DNA of 32,625 nt from an uncultured Clostridia bacterium. Its GTDB lineage: Bacteria > Bacillota > Clostridia > Christensenellales > CALMFG01. The position numbers were made by a program, and so were the translations under genes. The stretch's first letter is position 1, and the number at the start of each line of letters is the position of its first letter. A model generated the notes under the pieces. That model saw only the letters and a list, made by a program, of their open reading frames with translations, was not told where the DNA came from and ran no database searches. The stretch covers positions 1 to 32,625 of the forward strand of contig CALMFG010000004.1 of assembly GCA_937863465.1 (NCBI GenBank). Reading direction: 5' to 3'. This document shows positions 9,964 through 20,253 of this stretch, in pieces.

Positions 9964-11091
9964 ATGGGCAAATCTGTTATGACAGTGGAATTTGGAACAT
10001 CAAAAGTCATTTGCGCCATAGGCCGAAAGCGGTCTAGGGGACGGTTTGAGATTGTCTCGTTGGCCCAGATAAACTATGCGGGGTTAAAAAAAGGACGCTG
10101 GCAGGAGCTGGAGCTGGTGCCCGAAGTCCTGAAAAAGACGATTAAAGAAGCCAAAACCAAGGCCAAACAGAACCCGACTTCGGCGTATGTGGGCATCCCG
10201 CCCTGCTTTTGCCGGGTGCATTGCGCGTCATCGGCCATGGACATCATCGGGAACAACCGTGTCATCACGGCTGAAATCGTGGACAGGATGATGAAAAACG
10301 CCCAGCACTTTGATGTGCCGGATGAATATGAAATGGTGCACGCGAGTTCGGTGTATTTTAAATTGGACGGACAGAACCTGTTCATCGATCCTGTGGGCGT
10401 GGAAGCCTCGCACATTGAAGGGCAGTTTGCGTTTATCTTCGCCAAAAAACGTTTTTTATACGAAGCGAAGACACTGCTGGATGTGCTGAGTATTTCCATC
10501 ACGGCGTTTAAACCCGAGATGCTGTGTCAGGCGCTCTTCCTGATTCCCGTTGAGGAACGCGACGCGTCCTCGGTTCTGCTGGATATCGGGTTCTACGATA
10601 CGTCGGTTAGCATCATATACGGCGATACGGTCATCTACTCGCGCGTGATTCCGGCGGGCGGTGCCCAGATTACCAGCGACCTTTCACAGGTGCTGGATAT
10701 CGATATGGAATCCGCCGAGCGCATCAAACGCCGGTTTTCGTTTGAAACCACCATCTATCCGCAGCATGTGAAGGAAACGGTGCGGCAGGATGGAAACATC
10801 ATTGAAGTGGACAAGCAGATGATTGCCGAGATTATTCTTTCCCGGGTGGATCATCTGACGCATATGATTAAAACCGCATTGAATGAATCGCATGTGGAAC
10901 TGCCCGAAACCACCAAGGTGTATCTCACCGGGGCGGGGATTTCCATGATGAAGGGCAGCGCGGCCTATCTGGAGGACAATCTGGGACTCACCACCATATT
11001 GCCGCAGATCGACGCCACCAATTATTCATCACCGAATTTCCACAACGCGATTGGGCTTTTAGACCATGTGCTGTCCAATGAAGAAGGATAA
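9964..11091 (+). CDS. ftsA: FtsA-like actin-fold cell division protein (divergent, lacks C-terminal tail); ORF track extends to a GTG at 9907
   Basis: MTVEFGTSKVICAIGRK, LLDIGFYDTSVSIIYGDTVIYSRVIPAGGAQITSDLSQVL, VYLTGAGISMMKG; immediately upstream of ftsZ. ATG 9964 preferred because AAGAAGGA lies ~11 nt upstream. Confidence 0.82.
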   Translation: MGKSVMTVEFGTSKVICAIGRKRSRGRFEIVSLAQINYAGLKKGRWQELELVPEVLKKTIKEAKTKAKQNPTSAYVGIPPCFCRVHCASSAMDIIGNNRVITAEIVDRMMKNAQHFDVPDEYEMVHASSVYFKLDGQNLFIDPVGVEASHIEGQFAFIFAKKRFLYEAKTLLDVLSISITAFKPEMLCQALFLIPVEERDASSVLLDIGFYDTSVSIIYGDTVIYSRVIPAGGAQITSDLSQVLDIDMESAERIKRRFSFETTIYPQHVKETVRQDGNIIEVDKQMIAEIILSRVDHLTHMIKTALNESHVELPETTKVYLTGAGISMMKGSAAYLEDNLGLTTILPQIDATNYSSPNFHNAIGLLDHVLSNEEG

Positions 11092-11156
11092 GATAGATTA
11101 ACATATTCGGCCGACCGAAAAGAATAAACGGATCGGCTATAACAGGAGAAACAGAC

Positions 11157-12335
11157 ATGTCTCTGGATTTTGAAGTGGGAAGCAGCATGTACGCAAAAAT
11201 AAAGGTGATAGGAATCGGCGGCGCCGGAAACAACGCGGTCAACCGAATGATTCAAATCGGCCTTCAGGGCGCCGAATTTTTAGCCATCAACACGGATATG
11301 CAGGCGCTGAATATCTCAAAAGCATCCGTTAAAATCCAGATTGGTGAAAAGATTACGCGCGGACTGGGATCGGGCGGAGACCCCGAAACCGGCAAACAGG
11401 CGGCAATCGAATCGCGTCAGGCGATTAAGGACGCGGTGGCGGGCGCCGATCTGGTGTTTATCGCGGCAGGTCTCGGCGGCGGCACGGGAACGGGCGCGGC
11501 CCCTGTGGTGGCCGAAATTGTATCCGAACTCGGCATTCTTTCGGTGGCGGTTGTCACGCTTCCGTTTATCTTTGAGGGCGGACACAGAATGGAAGCGGCG
11601 CTGCAGGGACATCGGACATTGATGTCCAAAGTCAACACCATTGTCACCATCCCCAACGAAAAACTTGCGCTCATTCTGCCAAAGGGTACGCCCCTGGTGG
11701 AGTGCTTTAAGAAAGCGGACGACGTTCTGCGTCAGGGCGTTCAGGGCATTACCGACCTCATCAGCCGTCCTGGCATGATCAACCTCGACTTTGCCGATGT
11801 ACGCAAGGTGCTGTCCATGCGGGGCGTGGCGCATATGGGTATCGGAGACGGCAGCGGCGAATATAAGGTCATGGATGCGATTAAAGCGGCGATTGCTTCG
11901 CCCTTGCTGGAAACCACCATCAAAGGGGCAACTGGCGTTCTTTTGAACGTCATCGGCGACGAAACCATCAGCCTGACCGAAATTCAGGATGCGGCTTCCT
12001 TAATCCAGCGGGCGGTTCACCCGAAAGCGCATATCTACTTTGGCGCGGATACATTGCCCACCATGAAAGACGAGGTGCATATCACGGTCATTGCCACCGG
12101 CTTTGCCGAGATGCCGGATGAATTCGAGCATAAACCCGAGGACATGGAAGATGAACTGGACTTTGAGCCCGAACTGATGACCGACATCTTCAACACGGAC
12201 AGCGGCACGGGTACCATCAAGCAGGTTCCCAAGAAAAAGGTGCACATGGATTTTGGAGACTTTGACGACAGCAGTGAGCTGGATGTGCCGATATTTATCA
12301 AGAATAAAAACAAACTCAGCGAGGATGACGAATAA
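11157..12335 (+). CDS. ftsZ: Cell division GTPase FtsZ
   Basis: [39 protein letters not shown]-terminal peptide [11 protein letters not shown]. Confidence 0.98.
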   Translation: MSLDFEVGSSMYAKIKVIGIGGAGNNAVNRMIQIGLQGAEFLAINTDMQALNISKASVKIQIGEKITRGLGSGGDPETGKQAAIESRQAIKDAVAGADLVFIAAGLGGGTGTGAAPVVAEIVSELGILSVAVVTLPFIFEGGHRMEAALQGHRTLMSKVNTIVTIPNEKLALILPKGTPLVECFKKADDVLRQGVQGITDLISRPGMINLDFADVRKVLSMRGVAHMGIGDGSGEYKVMDAIKAAIASPLLETTIKGATGVLLNVIGDETISLTEIQDAASLIQRAVHPKAHIYFGADTLPTMKDEVHITVIATGFAEMPDEFEHKPEDMEDELDFEPELMTDIFNTDSGTGTIKQVPKKKVHMDFGDFDDSSELDVPIFIKNKNKLSEDDE

Positions 12336-12346
12336 GGAGCGGGCAC

Positions 12347-12685
12347 ATGAAAAAATACGTGTTTTTTGCGTTTAACGGTGAAATTATGTGTTTTAATCAT
12401 GTGTTGATTAATGCGCTGGAGATGAACGCAAAGGGTACCAAGGCGATTATCGTTTTGGAAGGCGAAGCGGTCAAGGTGATTGAAGAATTGGACAAGTCCG
12501 ACCATCCGGTCTATCAGCGGGTGAAGGAGCTGGGCCTTTTCGATTCGGTCTGCAAAGCCTGCTCTATCAAGATGGGCGTATATGATTATAACGCCGCATG
12601 CGGCATCCCGTTTAACGATGAACTCAACGGCCACCCCAGTATGCTGAAATACATCAACGAAGGTTACGAAATCATTACGCTGTAA
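12347..12685 (+). CDS. Small DsrE/DsrF-like family protein
   Basis: 112 aa; MKKYVFFAFNGEIMCFNHVLINALEMNAKG..AIIVLEGEAV..., with KACSIKMGVYDYNAACGIPF; fold-level resemblance to DsrE-like proteins. Confidence 0.5.
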   Translation: MKKYVFFAFNGEIMCFNHVLINALEMNAKGTKAIIVLEGEAVKVIEELDKSDHPVYQRVKELGLFDSVCKACSIKMGVYDYNAACGIPFNDELNGHPSMLKYINEGYEIITL

Positions 12686-12726
12686 ATAAGAATTTGTAAA
12701 CGGGTTTTTAGTTAATCGGGGTATCA

Positions 12727-12755
12727 TTGACAGCCGAAAAAAACCCATGTATAAT
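12727..12755 (+). promoter_or_regulatory. Consensus sigma70-type promoter driving the T-box leader/hisS
   Basis: TTGACA (12727-12732) - 17 nt - TATAAT (12750-12755). Confidence 0.75.
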
Positions 12756-12761
12756 AATTTG

Positions 12762-12990
12762 ACAATGCGGAAAAGGACTTTTTAAGGAAAACGCATCGCA
12801 CGCAGAAACAGGGAGTTTTCGGCAATAGACTGCAACCGAAAACGGCGCGTGATTCCGAAAAAACAACACCATTTCTGTCGATTTAATACGTACGATTGAG
12901 AGCCCGAAAAGGCGTACTTTTTGGGAAAGAAGGGTGGTACCGCGGGTTTGGCTCGTCCCAAGTTAACGTGGTATCTTTTTATTTTTTTAA
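12762..12990 (+). promoter_or_regulatory. T-box riboswitch leader (histidyl-tRNA responsive) upstream of hisS
   Basis: AGGGTGGTACCGCG T-box sequence at ~12931-12944; GTTTTCGG/CCGAAAAC Stem I-like hairpin; terminator pairing GGTACCGCG with CGTGGTATC followed by TTTTTATTTTTTT; candidate specifier CAC at 12867-12869. Confidence 0.9.
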
Positions 12991-13006
12991 TTAAGAAGGG
13001 TATGCG

Positions 13007-14266
13007 ATGAGCATTAGCGCACCAAAAGGAACGAAAGACGTCACCATACTGGAAAGTTATAAATGGCATTATATTGAGGATGTCATCCGGCGCGAGGTGG
13101 CCAAGTTTGGCTACAGAGAAAGCCGCACGCCTGTTTTTGAGAACACCGAGCTTTTTTTGCGGGGCGTGGGGGACACCACCGATATCGTCCAAAAGGAGAT
13201 GTACACCTTTGAAGATAAGGGCGGCCGTTCGATTACACTAAAACCTGAAGGCACAGCCGGTGCGGTTCGCAGCTTTGTTGAGAACAGCCTGTACGCCAAC
13301 GCCCAGCCGACCAAGATGTATTACTTAAATTGTCCTGTGTTTCGGTATGAGCGCCCGCAGGCGGGCAGACTCCGCGAACATCACCAGTTCGGCATCGAAG
13401 TTTTCGGTTCAACGGCGCCGTCCATCGACGCCGAAGTCATCAGCGTAGCCAAAAGTCTGCTGGACAAGATGGAGATTAAAGGCATCGCGCTCAACATCAA
13501 CTCCATCGGCTGCCCGGTATGCCGGCCCGCGTATCATGAGGTGCTAAAAGATTACCTGCGCGGCAATCTGGACAAGCTCTGCAAAACCTGCAACGAGCGC
13601 TTTGAGACCAATCCATTGCGCATATTGGACTGCAAGGAAGAGGGATGCCAGATAGTGGTGAAAGACGCGCCCAAGATGATCGACCATCTTTGCGACGACT
13701 GTCAGAACCACTTTGATGAATTACAGAAGATTTTAAAGATACTGAAAATCGAATACGCGATTAACCCGATGATTGTCCGCGGCTTGGACTACTACACCAA
13801 AACCGTTTTTGAATTTATCGCCACCGGCATCGGCGCGCAAGGAACGGTATGCGGCGGCGGACGGTATGACGGTCTGGTAGCCGAAATCGGCGGGCCTGAG
13901 ATGCCCGGTATCGGATTCGGCATGGGCATGGAGCGATTGCTCTTGGTCATGGAATCGCAAGGGCTCATCATTAAAGAGCCGGCGTTATATGAAGTATTTA
14001 TCTGCACCGCAGGCGAACCCGCACGCATGAAGGCCATTGAGATGGTCAGCGCGCTTCGGCAGGGCGGCATCAAGGCCGACCTCGATCACATGGGGCGCAG
14101 TTTGAAAGCCCAGATGAAGTTTGCCGATAAATGCGGCGCAGGGCATGTGGTGGTCATGGGTGACGATGAGCTGGAAAGCGGTATCATCCGCTTAAAAGAT
14201 ATGAAAGCCAATCAGGAGATTGAACTGACGATTGAAGAGCTGATTGGCGCATTATCACGAAACTAG
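13007..14266 (+). CDS. hisS: Histidyl-tRNA synthetase
   Basis: APKGTKDV, TLKPEGTAGAVRSF, RPQAGRLREHHQFGIEVFG, RGLDYYTKTVFEF, GGGRYDGLV. Confidence 0.97.
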   Translation: MSISAPKGTKDVTILESYKWHYIEDVIRREVAKFGYRESRTPVFENTELFLRGVGDTTDIVQKEMYTFEDKGGRSITLKPEGTAGAVRSFVENSLYANAQPTKMYYLNCPVFRYERPQAGRLREHHQFGIEVFGSTAPSIDAEVISVAKSLLDKMEIKGIALNINSIGCPVCRPAYHEVLKDYLRGNLDKLCKTCNERFETNPLRILDCKEEGCQIVVKDAPKMIDHLCDDCQNHFDELQKILKILKIEYAINPMIVRGLDYYTKTVFEFIATGIGAQGTVCGGGRYDGLVAEIGGPEMPGIGFGMGMERLLLVMESQGLIIKEPALYEVFICTAGEPARMKAIEMVSALRQGGIKADLDHMGRSLKAQMKFADKCGAGHVVVMGDDELESGIIRLKDMKANQEIELTIEELIGALSRN

Positions 14267-14284
14267 ATAAAAGGAGAAAACAAC

Positions 14285-14641
14285 ATGGCGATTCTCTTTG
14301 ATAAGGATGCCGATCTCTATATCGGCGCGCAGGGTTTTCAATCCAGTATCTTTTTGATGCAGGTACAGACCCGTCTGGCGGCAGGCGGCAGAGAATTTGC
14401 GACACGCATTGAAAGCGAGTTTGAAGATGCCTTAAGCGACGGTGTTCAGGCGGTCATCATCCGGGACGCGGACCTTTTGGAAAGCGTCACTACGGTTAAG
14501 TATGCGGACGGCACCGAAGCCGTGTTCCCCGAACATGAGGTGGAGAACTTCGTCATCGGCGAGCTGACCGGCAAAGTCACGGTATTCTGTGAGGAAGATG
14601 AGGACGACGACGGGGAATTTGAAGAAGATTTTGAAGAATAG
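14285..14641 (+). CDS. Hypothetical protein with acidic C-terminal tail
   Basis: 118-aa ORF in operon-like spacing with RBS AGGAG; tail EEDEDDDGEFEEDFEE. No family recognised. Confidence 0.75.
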   Translation: MAILFDKDADLYIGAQGFQSSIFLMQVQTRLAAGGREFATRIESEFEDALSDGVQAVIIRDADLLESVTTVKYADGTEAVFPEHEVENFVIGELTGKVTVFCEEDEDDDGEFEEDFEE

Positions 14642-14678
14642 TTCAATATATTTTAAATAATTCAGGAGTAAGACTTTC

Positions 14679-16469
14679 ATGAGCGAACAATTAATGGGAT
14701 GGAAACGCACGGATTATTGTGCGAGTTTTTCTGTGGCGGATATCGGCAAATCGGTGACCCTGATGGGCTGGGTACAGACGCGGCGCGACTTGGGCGCGCT
14801 GATTTTTGTGGATTTAAGAGACCGTTCCGGCCTCATGCAGGTGGTGTTTGACGCGTCCAAGTTTAAAGGCGATTTTTCGGCGGTGGAAAGCATCCGCAGT
14901 GAATTTGTCATCGCCGTCAAAGGCGAGATTGTCAAACGCGCCGAAGAGACTATCAACGAGAAAATGCAGACTGGCTGGATTGAAGTGAAGGTGGATGAGC
15001 TGAAAGTACTTTCAAAGGCCCAGACGCCGCCGTTTGAGATTGAAGACGGCAGTAAGGTGCGCGACGAAGTGCGCCTGAAATACCGCTACCTCGACTTAAG
15101 ACGTCCCGAGCTCCAAAAGGTGCTGATGATGCGGCACCAGATTGCGCAGGTCACGCGGGAATACTTAAACAAAAACGGGTTTCTGGAAATTGAGACGCCC
15201 ATGCTGATCAAATCGACGCCCGAAGGTGCCCGAGACTATCTGGTGCCCAGCCGTGTACATCCGGGCTCGTTCTACGCCCTGCCGCAGTCCCCGCAGATTT
15301 TCAAACAGATTCTGATGGTAGCGGGCTACGATAAGTACTATCAGATTACCAAGTGTTTCCGCGACGAGGACTTAAGAGCCGATCGCCAGCCCGAGTTTAC
15401 GCAGATTGATATGGAACTCAGCTTTGTGGAGCCCGACGACGTCATGAATGTCAACGAAGGGCTGATTAAAACGATATTCAAGAGTGCCCTGGATGTAGAT
15501 ATCAAAACTCCGCTAAAACGCATCACCTATAAGGAAGCGATGGAACGCTACGGCTCGGATAAGCCGGATACGCGTTTTGGACTGGAACTGGTCAATGTCA
15601 GTGATTTGGTGAAAGACACCGAATTTAAGGTGTTCGCTTCCATCGTGGAAAAAGGCGGCAGTGTACGCGCCATCAACGTGAAAGGCGCGGTGGAGGCGTT
15701 TGCCCGCCGTGAAATCGACGCGCTGGTGGATTTCGTCAAGATTTACGGTGCCAAGGGCATGGCCTGGATTTCCATGAAAGAAGACGGCATACAAAGCCCG
15801 ATTACCAAGTTTTTCACCGACGACCAGCTGAATGCCCTGTTAAAGCGCGTGGACGCTGAAACCGGCGATATCATCTTCTTTGTGGGCGATACCGAAAAAG
15901 TGGTCTTCGACAGTCTGGGTAACCTGCGCTTGAAACTGGCGGAGAAGCTGGAACTGATTGAGCCGAAAACCTATGACCTGCTTTGGGTCACCGAGTTTCC
16001 GATGTTTGAATACAGCGAGGAAGAGAAGCGCTATACCGCGATGCACCATCCCTTCACCGCACCCATGGACGAGGATTTGGAATTGTTTGAAACCGCACCC
16101 GAAAAAATGCGCGCCAAGGCCTATGATATGGTCTTAAACGGCAACGAAATCGGCGGCGGCAGCATCCGTATCCATTCCAATGAAGTACAGCAGATGATGT
16201 TTAAGGCATTGGGATACAATGAGACATATGCAACTGAACGGTTTGGATATCTCTTGGAAGCGCTGAAATACGGCACACCGCCGCACGGCGGTCTGGCTTT
16301 TGGGCTGGACCGTATCGTCATGCTGCTGGCGGGACGTGATTCCATTAAGGATACCATCGCTTTCCCGAAGGTGCAGAACGCTTCCTGCCTGATGAGCGAA
16401 GCGCCGGCACCGGTGGAACCGAAACAGCTGAAAGAACTATACCTGCGCATCGCAGAGAGCGCCAAATAA
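14679..16469 (+). CDS. aspS: Aspartyl-tRNA synthetase
   Basis: GWVQTRRDLGALIFVDLRDRSG, ETPMLIKSTPEGARDYLVPSR, QSPQIFKQILMVAGYDKYYQI, FRDEDLRADRQPEFTQID, GLAFGLDRIVMLLAG. Confidence 0.97.
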   Translation: MSEQLMGWKRTDYCASFSVADIGKSVTLMGWVQTRRDLGALIFVDLRDRSGLMQVVFDASKFKGDFSAVESIRSEFVIAVKGEIVKRAEETINEKMQTGWIEVKVDELKVLSKAQTPPFEIEDGSKVRDEVRLKYRYLDLRRPELQKVLMMRHQIAQVTREYLNKNGFLEIETPMLIKSTPEGARDYLVPSRVHPGSFYALPQSPQIFKQILMVAGYDKYYQITKCFRDEDLRADRQPEFTQIDMELSFVEPDDVMNVNEGLIKTIFKSALDVDIKTPLKRITYKEAMERYGSDKPDTRFGLELVNVSDLVKDTEFKVFASIVEKGGSVRAINVKGAVEAFARREIDALVDFVKIYGAKGMAWISMKEDGIQSPITKFFTDDQLNALLKRVDAETGDIIFFVGDTEKVVFDSLGNLRLKLAEKLELIEPKTYDLLWVTEFPMFEYSEEEKRYTAMHHPFTAPMDEDLELFETAPEKMRAKAYDMVLNGNEIGGGSIRIHSNEVQQMMFKALGYNETYATERFGYLLEALKYGTPPHGGLAFGLDRIVMLLAGRDSIKDTIAFPKVQNASCLMSEAPAPVEPKQLKELYLRIAESAK

Positions 16470-16472
16470 AAG

Positions 16473-17177
16473 ATGAGTGCGGCATGGCAGATTCGCACCG
16501 AACGCGTGCTGGGCAAATCGGGTTTAGCGCGGCTGAACCAAGCCACGGCGGTGGTCGTGGGTTTGGGCGGCGTGGGATCGTTTGCATTTGAAGCGCTGGT
16601 TCGGGCGGGCGTCGGGCATATGGTGGCCATCGACCGTGACGTGGTGGACTAGAGCAACATCAACCGCCAGTTGGTCGCCAGTGTTTCGACTTTGGGGAAA
16701 TCCAAAGCCGAAGTAGCCAAAGCGCACGCGCTGGATATCAATCCGTGCATAGACATTGTTGCGCATCAGGTGTTTTTAACTGCTGATAACGCGCGTGAAC
16801 TGATACCCGAAAATGCCGATGTGATCATCGACGCGATCGACAGTGTGGGCGCAAAAGTGGACTTAATCGTCTACGCAAAACAAAAAAACATCCCGATTTT
16901 CTCTTCGATGGGGACGGCCAACAAGACCGACCCGACCAAGCTGACCATCGGGGACATCTATAAAACCAGTGTGGATCCTCTGGCCAAGGTGATGCGAAAG
17001 CGTCTGAAAGATCAGGGGATTTCGGGATTAACCGTGGTGTATTCCACAGAAACGCCGAAAGTGAATCCGGACGACAGCACGGTGCTGGGCTCTGTGCCCT
17101 ATGTGCCGTCGGTTGCGGGGCTGATTCTGGCGAGTCTGGCTGTGGGGTGCATAACGGATGAACGAAAGGAGTTGTGA
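16473..17177 (+). pseudogene. TcdA/ThiF/HesA-family (E1-like) protein interrupted by an in-frame TAG at 16650-16652
   Basis: ATG 16473 frame reads MSAAWQIRTERVLGKSGLARLNQATAVVVGLGGVGSFAFEALVRAGVGHMVAIDRDVVD*SNINRQLVASVSTLGKSKAEVAKAHALDINPC..., same frame as the annotated 16671-17177 ORF. Confidence 0.82.
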
Positions 17178-17183
17178 TTCAAT

Positions 17184-17600
17184 ATGATAGAAAAAGGCGA
17201 AGTGGTCGGAACCGAAGGCAAACTGGCTTTTGTCAAATTTATACGGACGTCGGCCTGCGGCAACTGCACAGCGTGCGGGATGACGAAGGAACAGAAAGAT
17301 GTAGTGGTGCAAGTCTGGAACAACAAGGACGTCAAAAAAGGCGATATGGTGGAAGTGGAGATTGAAACCAAAAAGGTGATGGTATCTTCGGCCATCGCGT
17401 ATATCTTCCCGCTGGCCATGCTGGTGGTCGGTGCGGTAGTGGGGTATGCTTTAGGAAATGCCGGATTGCTCGGCATGAAAGCCGATATCCTCGGCGGTAT
17501 TTTCGGCATCGGGTTTACGCTGATTGCATATTTGATTATCCGCGCGCTGGAACCGATGTTTAAAGAGCGCCTGAAAAGCACATATAAAATAGCAGACTAA
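17184..17600 (+). CDS. SoxR-reducing system protein RseC/MucC-like membrane protein
   Basis: [32 protein letters not shown] (CxxC-x-C region) followed by two TM helices; typical RseC layout. Confidence 0.75.
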   Translation: MIEKGEVVGTEGKLAFVKFIRTSACGNCTACGMTKEQKDVVVQVWNNKDVKKGDMVEVEIETKKVMVSSAIAYIFPLAMLVVGAVVGYALGNAGLLGMKADILGGIFGIGFTLIAYLIIRALEPMFKERLKSTYKIAD

Positions 17601-17622
17601 TAAAGCACCGAAGGAGAAGAAT

Positions 17623-17949
17623 ATGGCGGGACAGACAAAGACGTTGACGAAGGGAAACTTTGAAAGTGAAGTTTTAAAAGCGGAAAAGCCCGTGCTGGTC
17701 GATTTTTGGGCCACATGGTGCGGACCCTGCCGCATGATTGCGCCCACCGTGGAAGAACTGGCCGAGGAATATGCAGGCAAAGTAGTGGTGGGCAAGGTGG
17801 ACGTTGACGAAAACCCCGAACTGGCGCAGGCTTACGGCGTGATGAGCATCCCGACGCTGATTCTGTTTAAGGACGGCAAGGTGGCCAACCAGAACGTCGG
17901 GCTGTCAACGAAACGGGCGCTGATCAAACTGATCGAGGATCATCTCTAG
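17623..17949 (+). CDS. trxA: Thioredoxin
   Basis: [49 protein letters not shown]. Confidence 0.96.
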   Translation: MAGQTKTLTKGNFESEVLKAEKPVLVDFWATWCGPCRMIAPTVEELAEEYAGKVVVGKVDVDENPELAQAYGVMSIPTLILFKDGKVANQNVGLSTKRALIKLIEDHL

Positions 17950-18014
17950 ACCACAGGCAAAAATAGAACGTGAAAAAGAGTGTGTTCCCAAGCATGGTTA
18001 CGCTGATAAGTAAC

Positions 18015-18043
18015 TTGACAAGCGGGAACGGCTATCTTATAAT
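18015..18043 (+). promoter_or_regulatory. Consensus sigma70-type promoter upstream of greA-lysS
   Basis: TTGACA (18015-18020) - 17 nt - TATAAT (18038-18043). Confidence 0.75.
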
Positions 18044-18131
18044 TGCAAAATACAACATGGAAGGTTTTTCATACGAACGAATTTAGCTTAACTGATGAGC
18101 GACAATACTCAATCATGCGAAAGGAATTTGA

Positions 18132-18608
18132 ATGGCAAACGATGCAACCATTTTAACCGCTAAAGGGGTTAAAGAACTAGAGAACAGACTGGACTACTTA
18201 AAGACAACCAGACGCAGTGAAATCGCGGATCTCATTAAAGTGGCGCGTGAATTTGGCGACCTTTCCGAAAACGCCGAATATGACGAAGCCAAAAACGAAC
18301 AGGCCCGTGTGGAAGTTGAGATTGGCAATATCGAAAAAATGCTTCGCAACGCCGTTGTGGTGGACGAGGGTAAAGTTGACTTGCGCAAAGTCGGTGTCGG
18401 CACAACTGTGAAAGTATTTGATAAGACATATAAAGAGGAAATCGAATATCAGATTGTCGGTTCGGCCGAAGTGGATTTGAAGAAGAATAAAATCTCAAAC
18501 GAATCACCCGTGGGCAGTGCTCTAATCGGCCAGAAGGTGGGCGATGTAGTGACTGTTTCTACGCCCGGCGGGGATCTCATCATGGAGATTAAGGATATAC
18601 ACAGATAA
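18132..18608 (+). CDS. greA: Transcription elongation factor GreA
   Basis: [51 protein letters not shown]. Confidence 0.96.
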   Translation: MANDATILTAKGVKELENRLDYLKTTRRSEIADLIKVAREFGDLSENAEYDEAKNEQARVEVEIGNIEKMLRNAVVVDEGKVDLRKVGVGTTVKVFDKTYKEEIEYQIVGSAEVDLKKNKISNESPVGSALIGQKVGDVVTVSTPGGDLIMEIKDIHR

Positions 18609-18618
18609 GGCAGGAAAA

Positions 18619-20124
18619 ATGGAGAACAACGAGCAGAACAGCAATGTCAACGCACCGATTGAAGATTTAAACGAACAAAAAATCATACGCCGGGAGAAAC
18701 TGGCCGAACTGCGCGAAGCGGGGCATGACCCGTACGCGGTGACCCGGTTTGATAAATCCCACAGCGCACAGGAGATTAAGGCGAATTTCGCTTCGCTGGA
18801 AGGCCAAACCGTCACGATCGCCGGCAGAATGATGCAGAAGCGCGTGATGGGAGCGGCCAGCTTTTTGCATCTGCTGGACGCCACCGACCGCATTCAGGTC
18901 TATGCGCGTCGGGATGTAATGGGTGAAGAACCGTATATGGCGTTTCGCAAGAAAACCGATATCGGCGATATCCTCGGCGTCAAGGGCGTTGTTTTCCTAA
19001 CCGAGAAGGGCGAGATATCCGTTAAAGCGGATGAGATACTTCTGCTTTCCAAATCGCTGAACCCGCTGCCCGAAAAGTTCCATGGCCTGAAAGACCCGGA
19101 CTTAAGATACCGTCAGCGGTATCTGGACCTCATCGTCAACCCCGAAGTGAAGGACGTGTTTATCGCGCGTTCCAAAATCGTTAAGTCTATCCGAAGCTAC
19201 TTAGATGGTCAGGGGTATATTGAAGTGGAAACGCCCATCCTGCACGGCACAGCCGGCGGCGCGGCGGCCAGACCCTTTATCACGCATCACAACACGCTCG
19301 ATATCGACATGTACCTGCGCATCGCGCTGGAACTGCATTTAAAGCGGCTGATTGTCGGCGGTTTTGAACGCGTATACGAGATTGGCCGTGTTTTCCGCAA
19401 CGAAGGCATGGACTATAAGCATAATCCCGAATTTACCATGATAGAGCTCTATGAGGCGTATGCCGATTTTGAGCGCATGATGGATATCACCGAAGGCATT
19501 ATCGTCAACGCCGCTAAGGAAGTTTTGGGCAAAACCGAAGTGACATGGCAGGGCGAAACGGTGGATTTATCGGCCGGATTCGCGAGAAAAACGATGATCG
19601 ACCTCGTGAAGGAAAAGACCGGCGCGGATTTCGGCGCGGCTAAAAATGACGCCGAGGCGATTGCTTTGGCCAAGAAGATTGGCCTGGAGACCAAAACGGA
19701 AAGCACACGCGGCGAACTGTTGTATGCCGCGTTTGAAGCGTTTGTTGAGGAAACCCTGTTTGCCCCGACCTTTGTCATCGACTATCCGGTTGAGATTTCT
19801 CCGCTGGCCAAGCGCAAAGCGAGTGACCCATGGCTGACCGAACGGTTTGAACTCTTTATCACTGGCCGCGAGATGGCCAATGCGTTCAGCGAGCTGAACG
19901 ACCCCATCGACCAGCGTGAGCGGTTTATGGAGCAGGCGCGTCAGCGCGCGGCAGGCGACGAGGAAGCGCAGATGATGGACGACGATTATGTTCAGGCGCT
20001 GGAATACGGATTGCCGCCGACCGGTGGAATGGGCATGGGCGTAGACCGTCTGGTCCAGCTTTTGACCGACAGCTATACCATCAGGGATGTGATTCTGTTC
20101 CCGACCATGAAACCCAGAGACTAG
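18619..20124 (+). CDS. lysS: Lysyl-tRNA synthetase (class II)
   Basis: [85 protein letters not shown]. Confidence 0.97.
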   Translation: MENNEQNSNVNAPIEDLNEQKIIRREKLAELREAGHDPYAVTRFDKSHSAQEIKANFASLEGQTVTIAGRMMQKRVMGAASFLHLLDATDRIQVYARRDVMGEEPYMAFRKKTDIGDILGVKGVVFLTEKGEISVKADEILLLSKSLNPLPEKFHGLKDPDLRYRQRYLDLIVNPEVKDVFIARSKIVKSIRSYLDGQGYIEVETPILHGTAGGAAARPFITHHNTLDIDMYLRIALELHLKRLIVGGFERVYEIGRVFRNEGMDYKHNPEFTMIELYEAYADFERMMDITEGIIVNAAKEVLGKTEVTWQGETVDLSAGFARKTMIDLVKEKTGADFGAAKNDAEAIALAKKIGLETKTESTRGELLYAAFEAFVEETLFAPTFVIDYPVEISPLAKRKASDPWLTERFELFITGREMANAFSELNDPIDQRERFMEQARQRAAGDEEAQMMDDDYVQALEYGLPPTGGMGMGVDRLVQLLTDSYTIRDVILFPTMKPRD

Positions 20125-20192
20125 ATTTCAGACTGCCGATAAAGGCTCAATCGTTTAATTTCCTTAAAAGAAATTAAACTTACTTCGTCAAA

Positions 20193-20253
20193 AAAGCCCT
20201 GCAAACCAGTAACGTACACATAGTACGCGGACTGATTTTCAGGGCTTTGTTTT
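20193..20253. terminator. Candidate bidirectional terminator between convergent lysS and M16 peptidase
   Basis: AAAGCCCTG (20193-20201) / CAGGGCTTT (20240-20248) flanked by an A-run upstream and TTTT downstream; nested CAGT/ACTG and GTAC/GTAC pairings inside. Confidence 0.65.

Noticed and set aside
12702-12746. Inverted repeat GGGTTTTT...AAAAACCC as terminator after the DsrE-like gene
   Set aside because: 29-nt loop contains the -35 of the downstream promoter and there is no U-run after the stem; not convincing as a terminator.
16650-16652. TAG as evidence for a recoded UAG (e.g. pyrrolysine) genome
   Set aside because: Several intact neighbours end in TAG (murE, murD, hisS, trxA, lysS), arguing against general recoding; retained only as a pseudogene/read-through/sequencing question.
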